Under the pieces are notes generated by a model that saw nothing but the letters and a program-made list of their open reading frames with translations, was not told the DNA's origin and made no database searches. Shown here piece by piece: positions 1 to 6,288 of a stretch of DNA of 10,867 nucleotides. Source of the DNA: GCA-2683825 sp965662355 (lineage in GTDB: Bacteria; Planctomycetota; UBA1135; GCA-002686595); the NCBI GenBank assembly GCA_965662355.1, contig CBFIHP010000047.1, positions 1 to 10,867 on the forward strand, read 5' to 3'. The number at the start of each line of letters is the position of its first letter. The stretch's first letter is position 1. The position numbers and the translations under genes are program-made.

Positions 1-139
1 GGGGGATAGGACATTCAAGCTCGCTTTTGGCATAACGTCCGAGTATGGGCGTTATGTTAAATCCCTAGGGGTGCCCGTGACGGGGACGTCGCATTCAGTG
101 CGAGCTGAAAGCCACGGCAGTATTGGGAGCAGCGCGCAC
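1..139. other. Gene-free stretch downstream of the leftward operon
   Basis: No convincing gene is seen here. The stretch follows the stop codon of the GPH transporter. It holds an inverted repeat (31-40 with 47-56), the self-complementary CCCTAGGG at 63-70, and a short imperfect stem at 71-87 (GTGCCCG, loop TGA, CGGGGAC, one mismatch). Any of these could help end transcription of the leftward operon, but none is followed by a clear T-run in that direction, so no terminator is called. Confidence 0.4.
31..56. repeat. Inverted repeat / stem-loop near the operon end
   Basis: CATAACGTCC at 31-40 pairs with GGGCGTTATG at 47-56 across a 6-base loop: seven perfect outer pairs, then one T/G wobble and two more GC pairs. 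It lies about 85 bp beyond the stop of the last leftward gene. It could be a transcript-end stem-loop or part of a dispersed repeat. No poly-T tail is visible on either strand, so a classic intrinsic terminator is unlikely. Confidence 0.4.
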
Positions 140-1486
140 TTACGGGCGCGAACACGCGCTGCGGCGAAATCGCGCCTCGAGCTCGGCGCGGACCTCGTCG
201 TGGCGCTCGCGCGTGATCGGGAAACGACGAAGAAAGAGCGCGCCGAGGCCCATCAGCACCGCAGGGAGGACGCCGTACACCGCCATCAAGCGTCCCTGGA
301 TCGCGGGCGTGGTTGTCTCGGCCGACGGCTCGTAACCCAGCAGTGCGGGCAGGGTCGTTGCGAGGACGACCCCGAGGGCGAGCGAGAGCTTGATCACCAT
401 TCCCCATACCGCAAAGAAGAGGCCAGACCGCTGTTCGCCGCTCTCGAGCGTATCGACGTCGATCACGTCGGCGGCGATCGAGTTCGCGAGAAAGAGGATC
501 GAGGCGAAGCTCGAGCCGCGGACCACTACGATCGCGACGAGCACGGTTAGGTCGCCCGCGCGAAGAAACAACAGTGGCAGGCTCCACACAGCGATCCAGA
601 GTGCTGCGGCCATCAAGGCACGGTGCTTTCCGATGCGCACCGAGATTGCGAGCCAGGCGGGTACCGCCGCAAGGGTCCCGAGGTTCTCGAGCAAGATCAT
701 CAAAGGGAAGCGTCCCTCATCGAACATCACGTCGGCGAGTACCAATCGATGTAGAGTGCCCTGGATCGCGACGCCGGACACGAAGAAGAGCACGCACCCC
801 ACCATGCGCAGGAAGGCCGGATTGCGCGCGACGATGCGCAGGCCAGACACGATGCTGCGTCGTTTGTGTGGGTAGCTTTCGGGCTCGCGCTCATCGACGC
901 ACAGCACGCAGATGGCGATCAGGACGGGCAATGCGGCCACGATCGTCACGGCGATCGCCCGCAGCTGCTCGGCGGCCGCCTCGATGCCACCAGCGGAGAG
1001 CCACACCAGCCCGGCGAGCAGGATGACCTGTCCTGCGGTCGAGATGGACTCGCGCCAGCTCGTGATACGCGAGCGTTCGTCATAGTCGGTAGACAGCTCT
1101 GCGCCCCAGGCCTTGTGCGGCAGATCGATCATGGTGAAGCCGAGGTAGAGCAGCGCCGTCCATACCAGCAGATACGTCGAAGAGGCGTCCTCGCCTGGCA
1201 CGAAGATCTTCCAGAGCGACACGAGAAAGAGGGGCACGCCCAGTATCATCCACGGCTTGCGCCGACCGAATGGGAACCGGATGCGATCGCTGAGGCCCCC
1301 GATCAATGGATCCGTCACGACGTCTAGCAAACGTGAGAACCCGATCGCGGCCCCGACGGCCGCGAGCGGGATACCGAGCTCGTCCGCGTAGAAGGCCGGC
1401 ACGAACAGGGCCATGGGCAGCGCAGCGACCGAGGTCAGCAGCGACGGCGCCGAGTACGCGATCAGGGGCAGCGCGCCGAGCCTCAC
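140..1486 (-). CDS. GPH-family (melibiose/glucuronide-type) MFS transporter
   Basis: A 448-residue, very hydrophobic protein whose pattern fits about twelve membrane helices; it would act in the inner membrane as a cation-coupled symporter. The N-terminal half carries the family signature: DVVTDPLIGGLSDR at residues 55-68 followed by GRRKPWM at 74-80, then DLPHKAWGAELS at 121-132 and DERSRI at 136-141. Length matches the family (about 450). The start is GTG at 1486, whose GTGA overlaps the TGA stop of the upstream gene, so translation is probably coupled; the Shine-Dalgarno sequence is weak. It is the last gene of the leftward operon. The substrate cannot be read from the sequence. A GPH-type transporter in a photooxidative-stress gene set need not carry sugar; a lipid precursor or breakdown product is an inference only. 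Confidence 0.9.
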   Translation of the reverse strand: MRLGALPLIAYSAPSLLTSVAALPMALFVPAFYADELGIPLAAVGAAIGFSRLLDVVTDPLIGGLSDRIRFPFGRRKPWMILGVPLFLVSLWKIFVPGEDASSTYLLVWTALLYLGFTMIDLPHKAWGAELSTDYDERSRITSWRESISTAGQVILLAGLVWLSAGGIEAAAEQLRAIAVTIVAALPVLIAICVLCVDEREPESYPHKRRSIVSGLRIVARNPAFLRMVGCVLFFVSGVAIQGTLHRLVLADVMFDEGRFPLMILLENLGTLAAVPAWLAISVRIGKHRALMAAALWIAVWSLPLLFLRAGDLTVLVAIVVVRGSSFASILFLANSIAADVIDVDTLESGEQRSGLFFAVWGMVIKLSLALGVVLATTLPALLGYEPSAETTTPAIQGRLMAVYGVLPAVLMGLGALFLRRFPITRERHDEVRAELEARFRRSACSRP

Positions 1487-2331
1487 GATGCTTCGCTCTC
1501 GAGCTCTGCGAGTTGCTCGCGTGCCTGCTCGCGTATCCTGAGATCCTCGACCAGGTAGTCGGGGCGCGGGGCGGCAGAAGCGACACTCTCGAGCAGCTCG
1601 CGCGCCTCGTTGGTTCGCGCCGGTGCCTGCTCCAGAAGCGAGAGCGCCAGGATCACTCGGTTGCCAGGGTGGTCGGGATCGAGCTCATAACCCCGCTCGG
1701 CGAGTGGCACGGCCCGGTCACGATCGACCCAGCCCGAGACGAAGGGGACGCGCGGAAGCGTCGCATGTAGACGCGAGAGAAGCCGGAGGGCACCTCCGCG
1801 ATCGACGCTCGGGTCGAGCTCGAGCGATCTCTTTGCGTTCTCGTACATCCGCTCCGCGACGCCTTCGCGCACGATCGTGAGCAAGCCCACGCGCTGTGCT
1901 CTTGTGCCCCACGCGATGGAGCTCCAGAAAAGGAGTCGAGCGCGATCGGCACGCGCGGCCGAGTCGGCCTCGTCCACCAGATCCTCCGAGGCGCGGACGA
2001 CTTCGACCGCCTCGCTCACCGCTGCATCCTTCGCATCGTCAGGCAGCGTCGTAAAGTCGATCGCGTAGTGGAGCGCTCGCAGCAGCTTCCAGCGCGCTTC
2101 GAGCGAGACCGGAACGGTCTCGACTGCGGCGCGATAGTGATCGAGGGCCTGTTGGATTTGCGTGGGCTCGGCGCGCTCTTCGGAGAGCACTTCCGCCCTA
2201 ATCTTCCAGGCGCGATCCCCGGCGGCGATGTCCGCGTGGCTGACCGACGAGACGAAGCCCGCGATGAGGGTGATCAGCAAGCTGGCGAACCGTCGGATGC
2301 GCGATCGCCACGGGGAGGGGCCGCAGCCCAT
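1483..2331 (-). CDS. Exported helical-repeat (TPR-like) protein
   Basis: A 282-residue protein starting MGCGPSPWRSRIRRF, with basic residues, a hydrophobic core (ASLLITLIAGFVSSVSHA) and a likely signal peptidase I site after SHA, so it is probably periplasmic. The rest is alpha-helical with TPR-like units ending in phrases such as LELDPSVDRGGALRLLSRLHA and YELDPDHPGNRVILALSLLEQ. The tail is strongly acidic/glutamine-rich. The order of helices recalls TRAP-transporter T-component-like proteins, but I do not assign it there. The start is set by the ATG at 2331, which overlaps the TAA stop of the preceding gene (TAATG); a reading frame open further upstream to 2802 lies inside the DUF1295 gene and is rejected. 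Its stop overlaps the GTG of the transporter. Likely a scaffold or partner-binding protein; the function is unknown. Confidence 0.8.
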   Translation of the reverse strand: MGCGPSPWRSRIRRFASLLITLIAGFVSSVSHADIAAGDRAWKIRAEVLSEERAEPTQIQQALDHYRAAVETVPVSLEARWKLLRALHYAIDFTTLPDDAKDAAVSEAVEVVRASEDLVDEADSAARADRARLLFWSSIAWGTRAQRVGLLTIVREGVAERMYENAKRSLELDPSVDRGGALRLLSRLHATLPRVPFVSGWVDRDRAVPLAERGYELDPDHPGNRVILALSLLEQAPARTNEARELLESVASAAPRPDYLVEDLRIREQAREQLAELESEAS

Positions 2332-3209
2332 TACGACCGCCTCGGCGGACGCGGGAAGAGAACAGGCGTGCGCTCGACGTATGCCAGATACTCCGGGTCG
2401 CCCTCCCACTTCTTCTGGCCGCTTGCCTCGAGCAAGGGGACACCGCTCACCCGCGTGAGCAGTACGTACACGAAGAGCGGAGAGATCAACGTCGCATATT
2501 GCCAGCCTGACAGCGCGGGCCACGCCACTACGGCGACCCCGATCCAGAGCAAGATTTCGCCGAAGTAGTTGGGGTGGCGCGACCAGGCCCAGAGACCACT
2601 CCGGATGAAGTGACCTCGATTGAGTGCGTCTTCGCGGAAGAGGCTCTTCTGGCGATCGGCCATCACCTCGACTGCAAAGCCCGCCGCCCATGTCATGCTG
2701 CCGACCAGCGCGAAGACGTCCAGGGGGACGCGCGAGCTGGAGGTGATAGCGGCGAGCGCGCATGCCAACGTGAGGAAAACCCAGAGTCCCTGCAATGTCC
2801 ACGTCATCAAGAAGCGGGCGAAGCTCGGCTTGAGCGTGTCGAAACGAGCGTCGGAGCCGTCGCGACGGATACGCGCGAACAGGAAGCTACCGAGTCGTCC
2901 AGCCCAGACGACGACCATCGCTGCGATCAGCCAGGCACGAGGGTCGGCGTCGCCAATCAGCACGAGTGCAACGGTGACCACCGTGACGTACGTGATGCTC
3001 CCAGTGAGATCGAAGAATCGTTCGGTCTGGGCGGCGTACGCGTGCGCGAAGACCACCCAGTTGATGCCGAACGCGATCGCTCCGCAGAGGGCAAAGACGG
3101 GAACGCCGTCCGCCACTCGGCTGCCCTGGCTGCCCGCCCACCCGATGGCTGCGCCGATTGCGACGATGATCGGAAGCGCTAAGAGTGCCTGTCGGTCCGC
3201 GGCTTCCAT
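2331..3209 (-). CDS. DUF1295 / steroid 5-alpha-reductase-like membrane protein
   Basis: A 292-residue polytopic membrane protein. The hallmark of the DUF1295 / isoprenylcysteine-methyltransferase-like fold is visible: SRHPNYFGEILLW at residues 210-222, preceded by the acidic EVMADRQK at 180-187 and followed by GVPLLE at 256-261 and a C-terminal Y-x3-V-x-R-T-P segment (277-282). In related reductases and methyltransferases this C-terminal region binds the nucleotide or SAM cofactor, so an NADPH-dependent reduction of a lipid double bond is possible, but the substrate is not shown by the sequence. The ATG at 3209 is two bases after the lipocalin stop, with GGGGAG five bases upstream. The stop overlaps the next start (TAATG). 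Length is close to the family norm (about 260-300). Homologues are often found in LitR/CarH-linked gene sets as I recall them. Confidence 0.9.
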   Translation of the reverse strand: MEAADRQALLALPIIVAIGAAIGWAGSQGSRVADGVPVFALCGAIAFGINWVVFAHAYAAQTERFFDLTGSITYVTVVTVALVLIGDADPRAWLIAAMVVVWAGRLGSFLFARIRRDGSDARFDTLKPSFARFLMTWTLQGLWVFLTLACALAAITSSSRVPLDVFALVGSMTWAAGFAVEVMADRQKSLFREDALNRGHFIRSGLWAWSRHPNYFGEILLWIGVAVVAWPALSGWQYATLISPLFVYVLLTRVSGVPLLEASGQKKWEGDPEYLAYVERTPVLFPRPPRRS

Positions 3210-3211
3210 TC

Positions 3212-3808
3212 CTACTCCCCTGTCTCGTCGGGGCGGCGATGTGGCACACGACGCAGCTCGGCCGGGTCGTATCCGAGATCGCCGACGCGCTCGGTCAACT
3301 CGGCTAGATCGGGTTCCCCGAGCGGGGCCGTGCGCGAGAGCACCCAGACATACTTGCGGGACGGAACGCCGACGATCGCGCGCTCGTAGCCGTCGTCGAG
3401 CCACGCGATCAGATAGGCGGACCAGAAGGGCCACAGCGGCTGCACCCGCCACTCAGTACCGCGCTCCTCGTCGTAGACACGGCCACGTTGAGTCATCACA
3501 GTTGGCTCGGCGTCGAAGCTGCCGTCGCGAAAACGATAGGTGACGTCGATGCGTCCTTCCTCGTCGAGGGCGTAGCTCTCGACGGCATCGTGCGCGCCGG
3601 CCTCACTGAAGAAGGGGAAATCGATGGGGATGAAGGCAACCACGTACCAGTCTCCCATGAATCGCTCCAGATCCACCTTGCGATCCATGGCCTCCAATGG
3701 CGGGACGCGATGGGTCGCGCACGCATTCAGCAGCGCCAGCGAAAGCACGCAGGCCCATAGATGGAACCAGCGGGTGGGCCTACCGACGGCGAACTCTGGA
3801 GCGCTCAC
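3212..3808 (-). CDS. blc: Blc-type bacterial lipocalin lipoprotein
   Basis: A 198-residue lipoprotein. A basic N-terminus is followed by a hydrophobic stretch and the lipobox LLNAC with the acylated cysteine at residue 30; residue +2 is Ala, not Asp, which favours the outer membrane. The lipocalin signature follows: ERFMGDWYVVAFIP (48-61), then strands with GRVYDEERGTEWRVQPLWPF and RKYVWVLSRTAPL, which match Blc/apolipoprotein-D-like proteins. These bind fatty acids and lysophospholipids. The start is GTG at 3808: GAGGAG lies 8 bases upstream, the GTGA overlaps the previous stop, and this start places the lipobox correctly. An open frame to 3958 upstream lies inside the SOUL gene. In this operon a lipid carrier fits a lipid-repair or lipid-modification role. 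Confidence 0.93.
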   Translation of the reverse strand: MSAPEFAVGRPTRWFHLWACVLSLALLNACATHRVPPLEAMDRKVDLERFMGDWYVVAFIPIDFPFFSEAGAHDAVESYALDEEGRIDVTYRFRDGSFDAEPTVMTQRGRVYDEERGTEWRVQPLWPFWSAYLIAWLDDGYERAIVGVPSRKYVWVLSRTAPLGEPDLAELTERVGDLGYDPAELRRVPHRRPDETGE

Positions 3809-4590
3809 TGGTCGCGCTCCTCGCGAGCCGTCTCGGCCCCGGGGTCGCGCAGCTCGATCAAGATCTCGTTGCGGCGAAGGAACCAGGGCATGAAGGGCGG
3901 GTCGTAGCGCGCCCATACGGGTTCGCTGATGGGCTCGAGGCCGCGTTGGTCGATCCACTCGCGCAGTTTGCGCTCGTGGTCGTCGTAGCGTGAGCGGCTC
4001 CAGAAGCCCGAGTAGCGGATCGCGGCGACGCTGCTCATCTCTTCGGTGCGCAAGCGGATCCGCGTATCGGTGGGCTGCGGAAGAGTCTCGAGGGTATACT
4101 TCGCCGGCATGAGAAAGGTGATCCGATACCGATCACCGACCTTCTCCTGTACGACAGGCGCCGTCATCGAGATCTTCTCGGAGGCCGGCTCTTGCACCAC
4201 AGGCGCCGTCATCGAGATCCTGGCCTGACTACGGTTGGCTCCGCCGATGTAGCCGACGAGCCGACGGAACCCTTCGTTGCCCACTCGTTCGAAATCGCCG
4301 TCCACGAAGGTCTCTGCGACCACGTGCGGCTGGATCAGACGGATCTCGATCTGACCGTCTCTCTCGATCGTGCGGTAAGCAAGCCGTTCGATCGCCATTG
4401 CATCTCCAGCGGTGAGAGTACCGATCGCCAGCATCATTGTGCTGACGCGTAAGATTCCCTTGGTTCCGGCGACGGCCGCCCGGTTCACAAGGCTCGTCCG
4501 GGTCTTCGGCGATGAGGTGTAGGCAGTCTCTTCCGAGTAGCGGAACAGGGTCAGCACTTCGGGTGTTGCCCATAGATGCCGTTTCATCAT
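3805..4590 (-). CDS. SOUL-family heme-binding-like protein with N-terminal membrane anchor
   Basis: A 261-residue protein of the SOUL/HBP family. The domain starts at about residue 67 (IERLAYRTIERDGQIEIR) and contains the family motif MTAPVVQE twice, at 127-134 and 142-149, exactly 15 residues apart; the doubled motif is common in bacterial members. The typical C-terminal elements YSGFWSRSR and YDPPFMPWFLRRNEI follow. Ahead of the domain are about 45 polar residues and a hydrophobic segment (46-66) ending in ALA-like residues (GDAMA), which could be a membrane anchor or signal; the long front extension is unusual. The start ATG overlaps the epimerase stop (ATGA), with AGGAG nine bases upstream; a second ATG follows immediately. 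SOUL proteins bind heme or other tetrapyrroles, but no axial ligand can be identified here. A shorter start nearer residue 45-52 is possible. Confidence 0.9.
   Translation of the reverse strand: MMKRHLWATPEVLTLFRYSEETAYTSSPKTRTSLVNRAAVAGTKGILRVSTMMLAIGTLTAGDAMAIERLAYRTIERDGQIEIRLIQPHVVAETFVDGDFERVGNEGFRRLVGYIGGANRSQARISMTAPVVQEPASEKISMTAPVVQEKVGDRYRITFLMPAKYTLETLPQPTDTRIRLRTEEMSSVAAIRYSGFWSRSRYDDHERKLREWIDQRGLEPISEPVWARYDPPFMPWFLRRNEILIELRDPGAETAREERDQ
4154..4219. repeat. Direct repeat inside the SOUL gene
   Basis: A 21-base stretch beginning ACAGGCGCCGTCATCGAG occurs at 4154-4174 and again, identical, at 4199-4219, with a period of 45 bp (15 codons). It encodes the two copies of the ISMTAPVVQE motif. 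The doubled protein motif is known in this family; near-identity at DNA level suggests either a recent in-frame duplication or strong conservation. Confidence 0.75.
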
Positions 4591-5597
4591 GTCTTCGCGC
4601 TCCTGTTGGATGGGGCCTTCCTGATCTCTTCCACGGCTTCGCTGAGGGCGACGCGAAGAGGCGTATAGGCCATGCCGAGCTCACGCTCGGATCGCTTCGC
4701 CTCGAACAGCAGCGATCCGGCTGCTGAGGTCTCGAGTACATCCACAGGGATCGGCGATCGAACCCCAGTCCAGCGTGCCACTCGCCCGAGCGCGCGAGCC
4801 AGGGGCAGAACGTACGATTCCGGAATGTTCAAGCTGGGGGCGGCGACATCGGCCAGCTCTCCGATCATCTCGAAGTATTCGCGAGTTGTGGCTCGCTCAG
4901 CACCGATCAGATAGCTGCGCCCCACGGTTCCATCGTGGAGCAACGCACGTACGATCGCCTCCGCCGCATCTCTCAGATGCAGGTAGGTGAAGGTTGAGTC
5001 CGCGCCGACCAGCACCGGCAGTCGGCCCTCGGCCGCACGGCGGACCTCCATCGTGGGCCTGGGGTCGCCAGCTCCGATGACGGCGGCCATGTGGACGACG
5101 GTGAGCGGCAAACCCTCTTCGCGATGGAGGCGCCACCCTGCCTGGTCACCGCGATACTTGCTCCGGGCATAGTCGCTCGCATGGGGTCCGGGCGAGCTGG
5201 TCTCGTCGAAGGGAGACTGTTCCGGCATGCCGAACGCGAGTGGCGTGCTCACCTGGACGACCTTCTCGCAGCCGGCTTCGAGGGCCGCATGGAAGACGTT
5301 TTCCGCTCCTCGCTCATTGAGCGCGTAGTAGTCTCGCCTCGATCGACTCCAGAAGTCGCGTCGGCCAGCGAGGTTCACCACTCCCCAAGCACCCTCCACC
5401 AGCTCAGGGAGGGATCCCGCTTGCGTCACGTCGCCTCGCACGAGGCTCACGCGGGGTCCGGAGCCATCGAGGAAGGTCGTGTCGCTACGCTCACGCACCA
5501 GGCAGCGAAGCGCGAGGTCCGGCTCTTCGAGCAGCCGCTCGATGACGGCTCTCCCGACGAAGCCTGTGGCTCCAGTGATTGCGATCATTCGATTCAC
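4587..5597 (-). CDS. NAD(P)-dependent epimerase/dehydratase-like (extended SDR)
   Basis: A 336-residue extended short-chain dehydrogenase. The Rossmann motif ITGATGFVG gives the glycines at residues 9, 12 and 15. The catalytic set is visible as Ser117 (QVSTPLAFG) and Y143-x3-K147 (YARSK). FTYLHLRDAAEAI further on matches the usual domain of NAD-epimerase, 3-beta-hydroxysteroid and dihydroflavonol-reductase-like proteins. The substrate is not determined; with the DUF1295 neighbour a sterol-, terpenoid- or lipid-type ketone/alcohol is plausible. The start GTG at 5597 was chosen because GGAGGAGG (minus strand of 5606-5613) lies eight bases upstream and GTGA overlaps the stop of the decayed SDR. 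An ATG three codons on (5588) has poor spacing. The stop overlaps the SOUL start. Confidence 0.9.
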   Translation of the reverse strand: MNRMIAITGATGFVGRAVIERLLEEPDLALRCLVRERSDTTFLDGSGPRVSLVRGDVTQAGSLPELVEGAWGVVNLAGRRDFWSRSRRDYYALNERGAENVFHAALEAGCEKVVQVSTPLAFGMPEQSPFDETSSPGPHASDYARSKYRGDQAGWRLHREEGLPLTVVHMAAVIGAGDPRPTMEVRRAAEGRLPVLVGADSTFTYLHLRDAAEAIVRALLHDGTVGRSYLIGAERATTREYFEMIGELADVAAPSLNIPESYVLPLARALGRVARWTGVRSPIPVDVLETSAAGSLLFEAKRSERELGMAYTPLRVALSEAVEEIRKAPSNRSAKT

Positions 5598-5840
5598 GTC
5601 GTCATCCTCCTCCGATTCCACGGCTCGTTGCGAGCAACGGAAACGTGCTGAAGCCTGCGCCTTGCGCGCAGGCTTGCGAGACCGCCGTCGGTCCCGAGAA
5701 CCTGACCCGAGACGCAGGCATTCGCGGGATCGAGCATCCATTCGATCGCGGAAGCGATGTCCTTCGCGGCGACGACATCGTCCCACTCTCTGAAGACAGA
5801 CGCCCGCCGTCTCGAGGCGCAGCTCACTTGCCTGGCCAAG
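5594..5840 (-). pseudogene. C-terminal remnant of a classical short-chain dehydrogenase
   Basis: Between the flavoprotein stop and the epimerase start, one frame reads VVAAKDIASAIEWMLDPA and then GQVLGTDGGLASLR (about 5776-5668). This is the C-terminal end of classical SDR enzymes (the D-x-A-x-A-hydrophobic-x-W-L helix and the GQVL-x-x-DGG strand). The Rossmann motif, the Y-x3-K site and roughly 200 residues before it are absent; upstream sequence belongs to the flavoprotein. No good start codon or ribosome site leads the fragment. The frame runs about 25 codons beyond the usual SDR end to a TGA that still overlaps the epimerase GTG (GTGA), the same coupling seen at other joints of this operon. 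I infer that a full SDR once sat here and lost its front part by deletion. A short reinitiated peptide, or a misassembly, are alternatives. Confidence 0.75.
5651..5675. repeat. Perfect 10-bp inverted repeat (stem-loop)
   Basis: AAGCCTGCGC at 5651-5660 and GCGCAGGCTT at 5666-5675 are exact reverse complements, separated by five bases. It lies just where the conserved part of the SDR remnant ends, about 55 bp before the epimerase start. A second small stem, CGTTGC-GA-GCAACG, lies at about 5627-5640. There is no T-run after either on the minus strand. They may tune mRNA stability or partial termination, or be a REP-like element. Confidence 0.6.
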
Positions 5841-6281
5841 TCACTCTCCCATCCGTTCTGTGTAGTCCCACGACACGAGCGTCTTCGGCTCGATGGCAAT
5901 CGCGGTCTCGGTCGCGACTCGAGACAAGAGGGAGCGGGCGAGCTGTGACTTCGAATCACCTAGATAGCGCTGGATCAGCTGGAGCAAGATTTCCTCACCG
6001 CGGCCGTCGTGCAGGGTCGCGAGGCCCTGCCCACGAAGTCCGCGGTAGGGAACCGATTCGACCGACACTTCGAAGGCGCACTGTGAGTCGCGAGTGAGCA
6101 GTGAGGCGACGTTTGCGCTCCGCTGCGTCGCGCACCAGAGCGTGCTGTCCTCCCGCAGGTACCAGAGGGAAGCCAAGACCGGGTACCCGGACGCTCCGTT
6201 GCACGCCAGCCTGACGGGAACGCGAGTCTCGTCGAGGAAGCGCTGAATTTCACTATGCGACAACGGGTCGTTACGTTTCAT
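5841..6281 (-). CDS. Pyridoxamine-phosphate-oxidase-like flavin-binding protein
   Basis: A 146-residue protein with the split-barrel look of PNPOx-like proteins: an N-terminal helix (LSHSEIQRFLDETRV), then YPVLASLWYLREDSTLWCATQRSANVASLL, which matches the strand-turn-strand FMN/F420-binding region, then CAFEVSVESVPYRGLRGQGLATL. Length is typical for the small single-domain members. They bind FMN, F420 or heme and reduce or sense small molecules; the ligand cannot be decided here. The start ATG at 6281 is seven bases after the regulator stop with only a weak ribosome site, so coupling is likely. It sits directly after the photoreceptor-type regulator; a redox function in the same light response is an inference. 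Confidence 0.85.
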   Translation of the reverse strand: MKRNDPLSHSEIQRFLDETRVPVRLACNGASGYPVLASLWYLREDSTLWCATQRSANVASLLTRDSQCAFEVSVESVPYRGLRGQGLATLHDGRGEEILLQLIQRYLGDSKSQLARSLLSRVATETAIAIEPKTLVSWDYTERMGE

Positions 6282-6288
6282 TGGATTC

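Noticed and set aside
31..56. Integron attC site
   Set aside because: The arms and the GGGCGTTATG end look similar, but the whole hairpin is 26 bp, below attC size, the core GTTRRRY is not matched (GTTATGT), and no integrase or cassette is visible.
57..587. Long open frames antisense or out of frame to the transporter (57-587 minus, 71-550 plus, 390-875 plus)
   Set aside because: They overlap a clear GPH transporter, are rich in Arg/Ala as expected from GC-rich shadow frames, and show no domain.
2332..2802. N-terminal extension of the TPR-like protein to 2802
   Set aside because: The extension lies inside the DUF1295 gene; the ATG at 2331 gives a signal peptide and a TAATG overlap.
3210..3452. 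N-terminal extension of the DUF1295 protein to 3452
   Set aside because: It overlaps the lipocalin gene and is Arg-rich noise; ATG 3209 with GGGGAG upstream is better.
5651..5675. Intrinsic terminator
   Set aside because: The stem is perfect but no T-run follows on the minus strand, and tightly coupled genes continue downstream.
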